Part shown: piece by piece, positions 12,372 to 22,934 of the stretch
Layout: each line of letters opens with the position of its first letter
How positions within the stretch are numbered: position 1 is the first letter of the stretch
Origin: Tubiluchus corallicola
Taxonomy: Eukaryota; Priapulida; Priapulimorpha; Priapulimorphida; Tubiluchidae
Direction of reading: 5' to 3'
Length of the DNA stretch: 64,000 nt
NCBI GenBank assembly: GCA_030141605.1
Contig: JAQGDQ010000006.1
Location: 937,501 to 1,001,500, forward strand
The notes under the pieces: generated by a model
What the model was told of the DNA's origin: nothing
The model's input: only the letters and a program-made list of their open reading frames with translations
The model's database searches: none
Translations under genes and position numbers: made by a program

Positions 12372-13649
12372 TTAGTCTTTCAAAATTTGATTTGCAGCAA
12401 AATTGTATAATTCTTTGTTGATGTTTTTCAAAGATGCAATTTCCTGTTCTAATGAAGTCACTCTCTCCTCAGAATCTTGAATGACAATTTGCTGTTCTTC
12501 TGTCTTCAGTTCTGACTTATTTGAAGCTGTCAACTCTTCATAATGTGTAACAAATGGAACAGATGTTTCCAAGGAAGATTCTGTTCTCACATACAACAAA
12601 TCTCTCTCACTGTCATCAGCCATCTGTTTCTTAAATGGTCGAAATGGTAATGGTCGTATTGGCTTGTAACTGGAATTTGCTATACTTGGAGGGGTAGGTA
12701 CTATTAAAGCATTTGTGACTGGACATTTATGGTGAAGTAGACGGAGACACTGCCTACTGCTAGTGTCCCACAAACGAGCTGTACAATCATCTGAACCAGA
12801 AAGCAACATTGTCCCATCCACGGATACTGACAAACATGTCACTCTTTTGCTGTGAGCAATGTAAGTAAATTTTTCATCATCAATTTCGTTACCAGACTGT
12901 AAAGATTGCTGGTATAAATTTGTACGAAATATTCGACCGTCTGCAGCTCCCGCAAATAAACAATACTCAGCCAAGTCTAAAGACACAGAAGTAATTGAGG
13001 CATCATAGACAACAGATAACAGCAATCTCCCTGTTGCAAGTTCATACAATTTACAGGTATGATCAATTGAGGAAGTAGCAACTCTGGCACACAATCCACC
13101 AGCTCCAACATGAATATCTGTGATCGGTAAGGAGTGATGAGCCCAAGAGTACACTGGTTCTACATCAGTAGATTTATCGCAAATTGAATTAAGAATCACG
13201 CCAAGTTGCCAAACTAATACTAGGCTATCATCAGCACCAGATAGGAGATGTGAACAGTTATCTGCGAATTTCAAACACCTTATAGTCTGGAAATGTCTAG
13301 TTAATACAGTTAGGAGCTTTCCCGAACATATCTGCCAAACAAAAACCTTTTCTGAAGCAGCACCAGCACAGTAAGACCCATCTTTGGTTACTGCCAGAGC
13401 TGTTATTGGGCCAGGACAAACAATCTTTTGAAATTGATCTTTCTTGTGAATGTTCCATACGTGTAATAACGGCTTGTTAATTACTGCAGTAATTAAATAC
13501 TCGTTTTTCAGCAAACACAGCGTGCGGGGACAGCAAGTGCCGCCCTTGTAAGTTACCAGCGACGCTCCTGTCTGAATATCCCACACGCAAACATTAAACT
13601 GTAATCCACTTTCTTCACTAGTTAATATGACCTCAGTAGAAGCAGTCAT
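12372..13649 (-). CDS. WDR18: WD repeat-containing protein 18 (Ipi3/Rix1-complex subunit)
   Basis: WDR18 works in the nucleolus and nucleoplasm with PELP1 and TEX10 (yeast Rix1 complex; yeast homologue Ipi3) in late 60S ribosome assembly and ITS2 processing. The frame is complete, 425 residues against about 430 in vertebrates. Family signatures run throughout: an N-terminal CVWDIQTGASLVTYKGG, then CPGPITAL, SGADDSLVLVWQL, ITDIHVGAGGLCARVATSS, DLAEYCLFAGAADG and VTCLSVSVDGTMLLSGSDD followed by ARLWD. A Pro-rich linker leads to a C-terminal coiled coil (about residues 385-425, ERVTSLEQEIASLKNINKEL) as in the human protein. The start at 13649 puts MTASTEVIL where the human N-terminus begins. No intron interrupts the gene, although vertebrate WDR18 has many. 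No poly(A) tract or other retrocopy mark was seen, and the frame is intact. Confidence 0.96.
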   Translation of the reverse strand: MTASTEVILTSEESGLQFNVCVWDIQTGASLVTYKGGTCCPRTLCLLKNEYLITAVINKPLLHVWNIHKKDQFQKIVCPGPITALAVTKDGSYCAGAASEKVFVWQICSGKLLTVLTRHFQTIRCLKFADNCSHLLSGADDSLVLVWQLGVILNSICDKSTDVEPVYSWAHHSLPITDIHVGAGGLCARVATSSIDHTCKLYELATGRLLLSVVYDASITSVSLDLAEYCLFAGAADGRIFRTNLYQQSLQSGNEIDDEKFTYIAHSKRVTCLSVSVDGTMLLSGSDDCTARLWDTSSRQCLRLLHHKCPVTNALIVPTPPSIANSSYKPIRPLPFRPFKKQMADDSERDLLYVRTESSLETSVPFVTHYEELTASNKSELKTEEQQIVIQDSEERVTSLEQEIASLKNINKELYNFAANQILKD

Positions 13650-13879
13650 GCTGTTTAAATTACTATAGCCTGTAACTGCTTAACGTACCCAGAGAATGTT
13701 ATAGCACATGGCGAGCAGTGAGGGCAGACTTCCTAATTCACATTAAAGGTTTATTTTCTGCAAAGATATTCCATACTGCTACTAAATTGTGCGATTTTTT
13801 TGAATGAACAGTAATGCATGCTTTTCTTCAGCACAAGAATGTATTAACTAGCAAGAAGTTAAGTCTGAACGTAAGACTT

Positions 13880-14290
13880 CAATGCTTACGTTACCAGCAT
13901 ATTTATATACAACAGTGAAACTTGGGGTTTAACGATTACTGAAGAAAAGCAGATTGACACATTTCATAGAAATCTTCTTGGGAAAGTTTTAAAGATAAGA
14001 TGGCCATACATAATAAAAAATGAAGATTTATGCACCAGAACAAAAGAAATTTATTTTAGTTTAAAAGTCAAGATCCGAAGATTAAGATGACTAGGACATC
14101 TTCTAAGATTACCAAATGAAGCACCAGTAAGAATCGCATTAAAGAAAGCCTTAAACCCTTGCAAAAAACCGCCCTGTAAACCTAAAACAACTGATAGCTA
14201 AGATAAATAAAGATGTTTAACAACTTCAACCAAATCTATCTTTAGAAGTAGAAGAACTTACGCTGTTAGCTGCAGATAGAAGTGGGTAGA
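13880..14290 (+). mobile_element. Non-LTR retrotransposon relic A (reverse-transcriptase C-terminal part)
   Basis: Broken translation gives YNSETWGLTITEEKQIDTFH, NLLGKVLKIRWPYIIKNEDL, KIRRLR-stop-LGHLLRLPNEAP and LLAADRSG. This is the usual C-terminal region of one class of animal endonuclease/reverse-transcriptase elements (SETW, then RxxxRKILGIKWP, then RRLRWIGHVLRLPDDxP, then AADR). In-frame stops show it is dead. It resembles relic B next to it. Confidence 0.75.
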
Positions 14291-14329
14291 ATACTCTGAT
14301 AAATGTTGATACCTCAATGCTTACAACAG

Positions 14330-14740
14330 GTGGAATGAGGTTTTGAAGAAGAAGAAATAAAGAGAAAACAGAAGAGTATCACATAAAAAGGAATGGAGAT
14401 GATGCGTGGAGGAAATATAAATACTTAGGCAGTCTTCTAGCAATAGATGAAGATATATCAAGAAGAAAAATCTTAGTACTAGCTGCATATTCCAAATTAA
14501 CAAAAACTTTTGAAAGTAAGAGGATCAGTTTAGATACAAAATTAAGAATCTTTGCTACACTTGTTGAAACTGTATTTCTCTATAACTGAGAATTATGGAC
14601 AATTAAAGCACAACACGACTCAGAAATTGATGCATTTCAAAGAAGAAACTACAGGAACATTCTAGGAATAAAATGGCCAAAGAAAATATCAAACCAGGAT
14701 CTATGTAATAAAGTCAAGGCAGAGGATAATGGAAGAATGG
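14330..14740 (+). mobile_element. Non-LTR retrotransposon relic B, left part, split by the CR1-like insertion
   Basis: Translation gives WRKYKYLGSLLAIDEDISRR, KLTKTFESKRISLDTKLRIF, FLYN-stop-ELWTIK, then EIDAFQRRNYRNILGIKWPK and KISNQDLCNKVKAE. The reading stops at 14740, where the CR1-like element begins, and the same protein continues after 19168. It is broken by a stop and is the same family as relic A. Confidence 0.75.
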
Positions 14741-15041
14741 CTGAAATTTTGTGATCGCTCCCAAATTTACCGAAATTTATCATGTTTTCTATTTTGTTGC
14801 GCCCGATCTCATCCTTAATTGAGTTTATTCGTTTTCGGTGATTTATTTTATTGAAGTTTAAACAAGTAATCTTTTTACGCTAGCAAGTATGGACAAAAAT
14901 CTACTTTGTTTTGTCTGGGCATGTTAATAATGGAATATGCAAATGGCAGATTTTTCAGGTTCCTGGAAATTAGAACAGTGCAACGTTATTTCGAGTTGTT
15001 TATCGTTTTCTCAGTGTGATATTCTCAATTGTTTATCAAGT

Positions 15042-16371
15042 GATGCCTCCAAAAAGTAATAAAAAAGTAGTACATCTGGGAACACTGCTTCCAGCAAATC
15101 GGATAAATCTCAGTCAGTATTATGTAATGCAAGAAGCTGAGATTAAACAAAACACTAGACCATTACAGTGAGAACGATGCATATTATGGTTTTGTATGGG
15201 TTGTGCTGAACCTGATATGACAGAGGACTTGTATGATGAGCTACAAAAATGTAAACGTGCTCCCATTTCTACTGCACTGAATGTGAATCACTTGCAATGG
15301 CTGCAGTATGCACCGACCACATAGTTGCAGAGAGATGTAAATACTTCCTAGCAGGAGCTGCAGAAATATTATTAGCATTGGAGAAAATTGTTAGTCAGAA
15401 AGCTGATATTACTAGAATTGATAAAAAATAATGAATCGACAGGCTGCTACAACCAATTTTGGCTAAAGATGTAGCTAATCTTTTTGAGCAGATAGAGGTC
15501 ATTGAAAGGGAACCCGATGAAATCTATAAGAGAAGAAAGAATTGTCTGAATTTTGGTTTACCTGAACATGAAAATGAAGCTGATGATAGAAACAAAATCT
15601 TGAATGTCATAAAATCATTAAATATTGAGGTAAACCATACTAAAATACATCGTGTGGGTAAGAAGGTGGACAATTCCAAGTCACCCTGTGCTGCAAAAAT
15701 AGGTATGAAATCTGAAAGTGATAAAACTAAGATCCTCTTAGCAAAGAAAGCTTTGAAAACGTCTAAATACAAAAACGTTTATATTAAACCAAACTACACC
15801 GTACTTCAGCGTCAGCAAGAAAAAACGCTACGAGGAATGGAATCCCAGGGCTAAAAATACAGATCATGATATGTCGGTTAGGGCTAATACAGGACAACTT
15901 GGTGCAATTCTAAAAAATCGGAAGCAGTCGATGCATGTTAGTTTTTCTGATGATGTGCGCTCTAAAGGAGTTAGACCAACTGGTGATTGTAGCTCTGTAA
16001 TCAATTCTAGTACTTGCAATCAGAGTTGTTTTCCACGTATTAGTAGTGATAGTGCCCCAATTACTAGAGTTATAGATGCTAGCTGTAGTCTTTTGACAAA
16101 TCGTAGTCTACATAGTAGTGTAGAAAAGAGTGTTTCTTAAAATATCATGGACCGTATCGAATTTCCTGATTTGCCTCACAATAGGGATGGTATTGGAATT
16201 TCTCTGAATCCTACCAACTTCGCTAATGGTGTTGCAGCGAATATGAATGAGTTTCATCTAAACAATCATCATCAGGCTTTAGCACAAACTTCTCAGTCTG
16301 TAATTGTTACTGCTGGTGTAAGAAATAGTAATGATGAATCAACTACGGTTGCCTCAGATTCTCAAAAATGA
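15042..16371 (+). pseudogene. CR1-like ORF1, broken
   Basis: The RNA-binding and chaperone protein of the LINE. ATG at 15042 opens MPPKSNKK, but stops and frameshifts follow at once. A Cys-rich stretch near 15175-15310 (FCMGCAEPD ... HFYCTECESL) recalls the PHD-like finger of some CR1 ORF1 proteins. The longest intact piece (15459-15854) has EQIEVIEREPDEIYKRRKNC and LNFGLPEHEN, the usual ORF1 centre of coiled coil followed by N-x-x-FGLPE. Two further pieces, 15871-16140 and 16147-16371, are low-complexity Ser/Asn-rich tail. Confidence 0.65.
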
Positions 16372-16425
16372 CAAATTAAGGACTACATGATTTGTCTAGA
16401 ACTGTAAATATTGTAAAAAAACAAG

Positions 16426-19126
16426 TTGAAATGTTATTATTTTAATGCAAGATGTATCACTAACAAATATTCCGGTATGTTACACTTTTTGAACACTACT
16501 AGTGCTGATTTTGTAGCCGTAATAGAAACATGGCTACATTATGACATTGATTCTAGTGAGTTTGTTCCTAATGGCTATGTGTGCCATTGTTGTGATTGTA
16601 ATAACACTGAGGCTTCAAAGGGTTTTGCAGTCATGATTTTAGTTAAGAGTTAACTTTGTTCTACTATAAGCAGCAACTTCGATACTGATGCCGAATTCTT
16701 ATGGGTCAATATTTATTCCCATAACAGTGATAAAATGACATTTGGAGTGTGCTATAGACCCCAAATGGCTCCCTTGATAATAATAGGCGTATTTGTAATA
16801 GCATTAGGGATGCAGCTTCATCTTCCTCTTTTTGTGTTATTTTTGGAGAGTTTAATCATCCAAATGTAGATTGGATTAACTATATAGGCTCTACTGAAAT
16901 GGATGAATTGTTTTAAATACAATTCAAGTCTTCTTGAACAATGCGTTATTTCACCAACTCGGATATTAGCATTTTAGATTTATTAATAACAAATGATTAT
17001 AGCAGTATAAATAATCTTGTGGTTGCTGAACCTTTTTCTACAAGTTATCATTACTGCATTTATTTTGAACTGCTGCACAATTACGTAAATAGAAACTTAT
17101 GTTCTTGTATTGTGAAATTGCATAGTAAGACTAATTTTGTAGGTGCTAATCAAGCTTTTTTCTTGGTTACCTGGGAAACAGTGTTTAATAGTAGTGATAT
17201 TGATAAGTGCTGGAAATCATTTGTTTGTACATATATAACCATGTTATAAATAGTTATGTACCTACATTGTGCACTGATGCTGGGTCAAAGGTTAAACCTG
17301 TCTGGCAAAGAGCACCAATTGTACGCCAAGCAGCTAGACAGAAATCTGCAGCATGGAGAAGATTTACTCATTTTCACTCTCATGCACATAAGATGTTGTT
17401 CAGCAGTATTTCAAAACATCTCAAGGACTCATTAATAGAGTCTAGGAAAGTTTATGAGAAGAACCTTGTACAGAGTATAAGAACTAATCCAAAGAAGTTC
17501 TTCAGTTACAGGAAACAATTTATTAAGCCGAAGAAATCCATAGATTCATTGTTACGACCAGATAATGAAGTTTTGCTTAATGACTCCGATAAGGCTGATG
17601 CGTTGAATGACTTTTTCGCTTCAGTATTTAATTTCTCAATGTGGCAGTCTTTCTCCTAGTAATGTAATCGATGATGTCAACTTTTCAATACAGACAGTAT
17701 ATGACTAGTTACTGAAAATTGATGAGACTATAGCGAAAGGTGTTAATGAAGTTCATCCCACCACTTTGAAAAACTGTGCAGAAACACTGACAAAACCAAT
17801 TTTCCTATTGTTGAGGAATTCTATAGATTGTGCTTGTCTTTTTCAGGATTGACGTGATGCTAATGTTTCTCCTATGCCAAAGTACTCACTAATTATCGTC
17901 TAGTATCTTTAACTAGTATTGTTGTTAAGACATTAGAATGTTCAATTCAACAGCCACTTATAGACTTTTGCATGGAAGAAAATCTTATCAGCTGTAGAAA
18001 TAATGGTTTTCAGAAAGGAAAGCAGTACCAACCTTGTGAAAGTTCTTGATGACTGGACATCAGTATGTGATAATTTGGGAAAGGGCATGGACGTGATTTA
18101 TCTGAGCTTCAGCAAAGCATTTGACACTGTGTTGCACACAAGCGACTATTAACTAAATTGCATTACTCAGGCATCAAAGGTAAACTGCTCAAGTGGTTTG
18201 AATTGTTTTTGTCAATTCGTAGGCAACGAATAGTAATCAGCAGAACATCTTCTAGGTGGTACTCTGTTTCTAGCGGCTCTCCGCAGGATCTATACTGGGA
18301 CCCATTTTATTCCTACTCTTCACCAATGATTTGCCAGATTCAGTTACTTCAGAAATTAGTATGTTTGCTGACGACACAAAAATCTATCATCGAATGCTGA
18401 CAATAGAAGATTCAGTACATTTACAGTAAGATTTATTTCATCTGGAAGCCTGGTCTGATAAATGGTTATTACCGTTTAATGCAGATAAGTGTGTTGTGTT
18501 GCAGCTTAAAGCTCAAGTTTCATCACATTGTTATTTGTGATGTTAGCAGTGAGTTAATACATATTTCAGACCATAAAGACCTAGGTGTAATTATATCAAA
18601 TGATTTGAAGGCTACTGCACATATCACCAACGTTTGCAAGAAGGCAGATCGGATGATTGGATTGATTAAAAGCTGTTTTGTTAACCGGGATCCTAAGCAG
18701 GTGTTAACTTTCTACAAAGCTTATGTGCAACCATTATTGGAATATTCTAGTGCAGTATGGTCATCAGCATTACAATTTGACATCAAGAGATTGCTGAAAG
18801 TTCAAGATAGGTGCCTGCGATTATGTTATGCAGCTGATTTGAGATTTGCTCGATCCAACAGAGAAGAGAAACAGCTGACTTGTATAAGGTATTCAAGTAC
18901 ATAAATGGAGACAACCGCTTTAACTTTGATACAGTTTTTTAAGGCTGCGCCTCTGCTGTCCATTTGCGGTTATTCTATGAAACTGTATAAACCTTATGCA
19001 AGAGCCAATTGTAAAAGTTCATTTTTTTCACACCGCATAGTGAACAAATGGAATAGTTTGCCAGAAAGTGTGGTTAGTGCACCGAATTTAAACCTTTTTA
19101 AGGAGAAATTGAGGGCTTCACGATAG
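16426..19126 (+). pseudogene. CR1-like ORF2 (endonuclease and reverse transcriptase), broken
   Basis: The ATG at 16426 starts the apurinic-like endonuclease (YFNARCITNKYSGMLHFLNT, VAVIETWL). The GDFN motif is changed to ESFNHPNVDW near 16850, and the usual SDH near 17040 reads STSYH, so endonuclease residues are lost. The reverse transcriptase keeps FADD at about 18364 but is cut by several frameshifts and stops (for example after 17659 and around 18150). The C-terminal region is readable at 18479-18904 and 18905-19126. It cannot make a working protein. Confidence 0.8.
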
Positions 19127-19167
19127 TCATGCTTTAAGAAGCCCAAATTATTATGAAAGAAACAAAG

Positions 19168-19690
19168 ATTATGAAAGGAATGGACAGTTAAAATCAAAAG
19201 GAGAAGCTTAAGATGGATAGGACATGTTATACGGCTACACAAATCAGAATTTGATGCATTTCGAAGAAGAAACTATAGGAATTTTTTTGCTATCTTGGTA
19301 CTTATTTCTTTGGATAAGGTATTTTAGGAATAAATTTGCCACATAAAATATCAAACAAGGATCTGTATAACAAAGTCAAGACAGAGGAATGGACAGTTAA
19401 AATCAAAAGGAGAAGATTAAGATGGATAAGACATGTTATACGACTGCCAGATGACAGCCCGTTAAAATTAGCTTTCAAAGTAGGACTGCAGCTAGAAGAA
19501 AGTAGGAAAGAAACTACAAGGAGGACAGCTGCTAACTTACATCAATTTCATCCAAAAAGATCTTTTCAGCACACCATTAGATATTAACAATACAGAAACA
19601 TAGCCATATGAGAAGTTGTGGTTGACAGGGCAGCATGGTCTAAAGTGATAGCAAGGGCCATGTCAGAGAACGTGTGACTCCAGAGATGAT
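19168..19690 (+). mobile_element. Non-LTR retrotransposon relic B, right part, internally rearranged
   Basis: The protein resumes as EWTVKIKRRSLRWIGHVIRL, jumps back to EFDAFRRRNYRN, then gives LPHKISNKDLYNKVKTEEW, KRRRLRWIRHVIRLPDDSP and finally RAAWSKVIARAMSENV. EWTVKIKRR...HVIRL appears twice (about 19180 and 19387), so part of the relic was duplicated or two copies recombined after the LINE inserted. Confidence 0.7.
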
Positions 19691-22600
19691 CATTTGAATG
19701 GTACTACTTACACAAAATATAGAGATTAACATTCCTGGCTTACAATTTTTAAAATATCGCAAAAACAAGGTTGCAACTGTTCAATGCATATATTTAACTA
19801 TTTTCAAGGGCTCACTTGCAGTTTAGGTGGTTCACAGTTTATTGCATAATTATATATTTATCCTATAGCTCAGCAGCACTCAAAAGTGATTAACTATTAA
19901 TAATTGTTTTATCCTTTAGTATAGTATCCTTTAGGCTCGTGAGCTCTACTGTATTATTGAGAGTAGTACTACTAATTGTGTCATAGTTGCTGCTGATGGC
20001 AAAGGAAACCAGGTGATTTGCAAAGTTGTATGTGAAGGAAATTGCAAAAGGCATAAGGACTGAAATTTGATGCATGTGCGCACGTGAAAGACTTAAATGC
20101 CACACGCCTAATGCATGAGAGTTGGCAGGTCTGACTGATCTGCTCACATTAGTAATTTCTCAAAAAGACCTGTTCTCTACAAAAATGGCTGTGCAAAGGC
20201 ATACAATGACTAGACAAAGGAGCTCTGTGATATGATAGTGCACATATGTTTTTTCCTGAAAATGTTAAATTTATTGAATATCTATGTGACCTTGACCTTG
20301 ACTCTGACCTTGACAGTTTAAAGATGTTTAGACATTATAAAGATGTTTCTGAGATAATCTGAATGATTATAGTTATGATAGAGACACTTGCTCCCTGAAT
20401 GTAATGCATGACTGTGGCCTTGAAGCGTCAGCAGAAGCGTACCACAAGGTGGTTCCCCATCTGAAAATGATCCATTTGGTTTAAAGGTATACTGTGGGAA
20501 ATTTCTAGCTTTATCATTTTTTGCACAATTTTCAGTTATCTGTACCACTGTTAGGCCTGGGGAAAGTTGTTTGGTTTCAGCATTCTCATGGTCTACCATA
20601 GCGTCATATCTGATGGCAATACATGTTCTGTAATGATTACTGCTATTTCTGTAATGATTACAATATTAGGCAATATTTTCTTGTCTGACTTTTGCAGAAA
20701 GGGACAATGCTTGGAAAAGAGTTAAATTAGAAATATCTAACACGAGTGGTCAAATCTGGAGAAGAAAAAAGCATTGGAACTTACAGCATAAAGCCATGGT
20801 AACAGCCCTGGATTAATCATTAAGCAAAATAAGCATGTGCTTAGGGCCTCAGTGTAAGAGGGGTAACCTGCGATTTTTTTTCAAATCGAATAATTACCCA
20901 AAAGTAAAATACCAGCATGGCTGTCCCTTTATAAAATTTTTAGTCTCTGTATTTTTAACCTAATATTACTGTTTTGTGCAATGTAAAACTGATGCGTAGC
21001 ATTTACTATAAAAAAATCTTACTGCATTTTTTTTAATTTGAAGTATAAAATTTCATTTTACAGTTTCGTATATTTTTATTCTCAATTACACCCATATGGG
21101 AGTACCTTACTCTTTTTAGTGCTTAGGGCCTCTTGAGGTCTTAATCTGCATAAGATTAAATGTAGCTCTTTTTTTAAATGCACCAGGTACTGCTTGCTTG
21201 AGAATGTGGTGATAAATATTAGCTGCCACACACGCATAAAGCTAGAATATTCTTCTGTAAATGAGCTGTATTTGAATAGAAAGCATGTAGCTAAAAATTT
21301 AAACTTAAATTTAAGAAAATGAGACTCTATGATTGTGGCATGTTTCACACTGAAAACAAACATTATTCTTATCGCAGGAATATGAATATGAATGTCCCAG
21401 TACCTACAGTCTAAAATATAATGCAAAATTCATGTGCGCAACATATGCACATGGATACACGACATTAGGTGATAATGGTGTAACAAAAAGATGTAACAAA
21501 CTATGCTTCACCCATAATAGGGCTGTCTGTATGCCAATGTGTACCAGCTTGGTGTCGGATCTGCCCAGTGTCGGACGTACATTATAATCAGTAGTATTTC
21601 TATTGCACCATTATCATCTAATGTCATGTATCGATGTGTATGTGCTGCAGACATGAAGTATACATTGTATTTTAAATTGTGGGTACTAGGACCAAATGGC
21701 ATTGTTGTGAGAACAATAAAAAATGCTAATTTTTGGTGTTGGACGTACCACAAGGATAGGGCCAGGTTTCCCCAAGTAGCATACACAAGAGAAAACATCC
21801 AAGGCAATACTTTACACCACACTGAAAAGTCTGTGTAGTGGACTTGAAAAACTAATATGGAGAATGACTTCAGACTGTTTCTTACAGGATTATATGAAAA
21901 CGCAATATCAGCATCTAATTTGCATGTCTCACGAGCAGATTATGAGCTTAAAGTATTTATTTTGTATCAAAAGTATTTTTCTTCAAAACTAGGTGACACT
22001 ATCTGCGTAATTAATACACAAACAACTTTGTAGAATAATTTCAAAATTTTGGTGTGCGGGTTGACATATTGGAGGAATTGCCCTGCTTGCAGGCCTGCTA
22101 GCACCTATGAAAAAGGGCACAAGAAGCACTATATTGGTTACTGGATATGTTGCAGCTGCACTAACGACAGTATCTGATATGCACATTCCTATTTATTCAG
22201 TGTCATACTTGTTATTGGTATTACATAACTTATAAATCTCTTGTTGCTGTTTTATTAATTGTATTAGACTCTCATGCACCAAGAATCTAAGATAAAGCTG
22301 ATATTGGTATGTCTTTTTTTTTGCTAACTCAAGTTTTTATTTCAACTCAAATAGATTACTTACTGGCTCATTACTAGCTCCATTCGGTTTTTGTTAAAAG
22401 AATTTCCAAGGGCCATGAATAATAAGGAGGCAGTGTCAAGCAATCTAGCCCTCCTTTTTTGAAGTTTCCTAGGCAAAGTCAAATTAAATATTTGAGGATA
22501 AATGCAACTCTATTAAAAGTAAAACAAAAAGGGTAAATTATAGTTGTAGAATCCTGTAAAAGGCCATTTTCATTAAACAAAAAAGTTTGTTAAAATATTA

Positions 22601-22934
22601 AATTTGACTTATAAATAATGTAAATTTAGAAATATGAATGTAGGTTGTCAATAACTCCGCCTTTTTTTTATACAAAATATTTTATAAAAAATTCAGAAGA
22701 AAAACTAGCTGCTTACAGTTACATTATATATTTTAAGGTATAGCATGCTAGCTTGTGAGCTAGTACTTACTGAATGTGTATAAACTCACTAATCTATGGA
22801 GTTGTTTCAGAGTTAGTGTAGCCCCAGGGGTATCACAATTTTCAAAATCAGGAAACTCTTTGAAATGCCGAATGCTACTGGATTAGTATTTACATGAACG
22901 TTTTTTTTTAATTAGAACTTGTTGATATTGACAG
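19691..22934. other. Intergenic region upstream of MCM8
   Basis: No gene is supported. Two TGACCTTGA motifs lie at 20287 and 20305. The segment 20800-21140 repeats TGCTTAGGGCCTC at both ends, perhaps an old DNA element. Around 22028-22200 two forward frames look faintly coding (one Cys-rich, one hydrophobic with GGIALLAGLLAP) but have no identified exon borders. MCM8's missing N-terminal exon should lie here or further left. Confidence 0.35.
22274..22306 (+). other. Candidate MCM8 first coding exon (weak)
   Basis: ATG at 22274 opens eleven codons (MHQESKIKLIL) ending in phase 0 at a strong donor (TTG/GTATGT, 22307), with an in-frame TAG at 22265 upstream. The phase fits the acceptor of the next MCM8 exon at 22935. 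The peptide itself has no family support, so this is only a positional guess. Confidence 0.2.

Larger units (their letters stand above)
14741..19167 (+). mobile_element. CR1-like LINE, nearly full length, inactive
   Basis: This 4.4-kb non-LTR retrotransposon has a short 5' leader, ORF1, ORF2 and a very short 3' end. ORF2 shows endonuclease motifs (YFNARCITNK, IETWL, FGVCYRP), reverse-transcriptase motifs (FSKAFDTVLH, FADDTKIYH) and the CR1/Jockey-type C-terminus (HKDLGVIISNDLK, YKAYVQPLLEYSSAVWS, NKWNSLPESVV). Stops and frameshifts break both ORFs. It splits relic B. Left flank ATAATGGAAGAATGG (14726-14740) and right flank ATTATGAAAGGAATGG (19168-19183) form an imperfect direct repeat that may be the target duplication, although ATTATGAAAG also occurs just upstream as a possible 3' tail repeat. 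Confidence 0.88.
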
